Assembly: GCA_030378015.1 (NCBI GenBank)
Contig: JAUCGG010000014.1
Location: 1 to 48,737, forward strand
Direction: 5' to 3'
Length of the DNA stretch: 48,737 nt
Source: Desulfococcaceae bacterium HSG8
Lineage (GTDB): Bacteria; Desulfobacterota; Desulfobacteria; Desulfobacterales; 4be13
Positions 48,450 through 48,737 of the stretch are shown here, piece by piece (position 1 is the first letter of the stretch; each line of letters begins with the position of its first letter). Below the pieces are notes generated by a model. The model did not search any database. It worked only from the letters and a program-made list of their open reading frames with translations, and had not been told where the DNA came from. The position numbers and the translations under genes are program-made.

Positions 48450-48737
48450 GCTCCGCGACGCATCGGGTCGGAGGAGGGAGAAGAAGAATTATCTCCCCCC
48501 GTCCGCCCACAGAACCGTGCGTACGGGCCCGTACACGGCTCCTCATGTTACCTTTATCCATTTCTTCAGGTCGAAACCAATGCGCGTGTTTTTCATCTGA
48601 TCTGATTTTCAGTCCCAGTTCCTTAATGAAGTATCGGTTCGGGTAAGCCAGACCTACCGCAAAGGTGTGGGATAATGCCCAGCATCCTTTGTTTGAATAG
48701 ACCGTTTTGCCTGCATGTCCGCGCGATATTCCGCGCT
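48450..48737 (-). mobile_element. Group II intron 3' end, minus strand, runs off the window
   Basis: On the minus strand domain V is at 48511-48542 (GAGCCGTG stem, GGGCCC centre, CACGGTTCT), followed by a domain VI-like GGGGGGAGATAATTC/CTCCCTCCTCC hairpin and a CCGACCCGAT end near 48450. Upstream (48553-48737) the minus strand reads WALSHTFAVGLAYPNRYF and LGLKIRSDEKHAHWF, which could be the tail of an intron-encoded maturase, but no stop fits cleanly before domain V. Different subtype from the array introns. Confidence 0.6.

Overview
The window looks like a chromosomal segment of a sulfate-reducing or related Desulfobacterota bacterium, most likely Desulfobacterales and possibly a filamentous Desulfonema-type organism. 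That placement is an inference from three things: a propionyl-CoA/methylmalonyl-CoA/succinyl-CoA gene set of the transcarboxylase type, a branched-chain amino acid ABC importer, and an extreme load of short palindromic repeats, XisH/XisI pairs, broken toxin-antitoxin genes and ORF-less group II introns. No rRNA, tRNA, CRISPR array or replication origin was seen.

Layout. (1) 1-6.65 kb: a liv-type ABC importer (binding protein, two permeases, two ATPases). It is split between livM and livG by a toxin-domain-like gene, a palindromic mobile repeat and a possible immunity gene. (2) 6.65-8.8 kb: palindromic repeats, a DUF4160/DUF2442 pair (first gene broken) and a vapBC pair whose toxin is cut by a group II intron fragment. 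(3) 9.6-19.6 kb: a gene-cassette array with attC-like sites and no integrase in view. Its cargo includes two xisH-xisI pairs, a GNAT acetyltransferase, a CGGC-domain protein, a cut MaoC-like gene, an EF-hand lipoprotein and a DDAH-like hydrolase. In four cassettes the first bases are the exact reverse complement of the cassette's own terminal R'' box, as expected for integron cassettes. Group II intron relatives sit in or beside the attC sites. One (16210-16753) begins right after the GTT of an attC core and ends where the next cassette begins. (4) 20-23.4 kb, minus strand: a UDP-sugar dehydrogenase, a radical SAM protein and toxin-antitoxin genes. (5) 24-30.7 kb: a TetR regulator followed by a possible defence operon of a fused type IIG restriction-methyltransferase, an orphan antitoxin, a DUF262 protein and a HEPN protein. 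(6) 30.7-42.6 kb: propionate metabolism (epimerase, B12 mutase, MeaB, carboxyltransferase, a small accessory protein, a 5S/biotin-carrier fusion, succinyl-CoA synthetase). (7) 42.6-48.7 kb: hypA, a sulfotransferase, ispF and a secretin-N-domain protein, all separated by repeat clusters. A minus-strand group II intron runs off the right end.

How the genes work together. The genes at 30.7-42.6 kb form one route. Propionyl-CoA is carboxylated by transfer from oxaloacetate (no biotin carboxylase gene is seen), epimerised, rearranged to succinyl-CoA by the mutase guarded by MeaB, and cleaved by SucCD with ATP formation. The same enzymes can run in reverse. The 24.7-30.7 kb genes are tightly coupled and read as one defence unit.

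The intergenic DNA is the most unusual part. At least seven families of palindromic elements recur, some with clear target-site duplications. Short tandem repeats with a 7-bp period, but unrelated sequence, occur at six or more loci.
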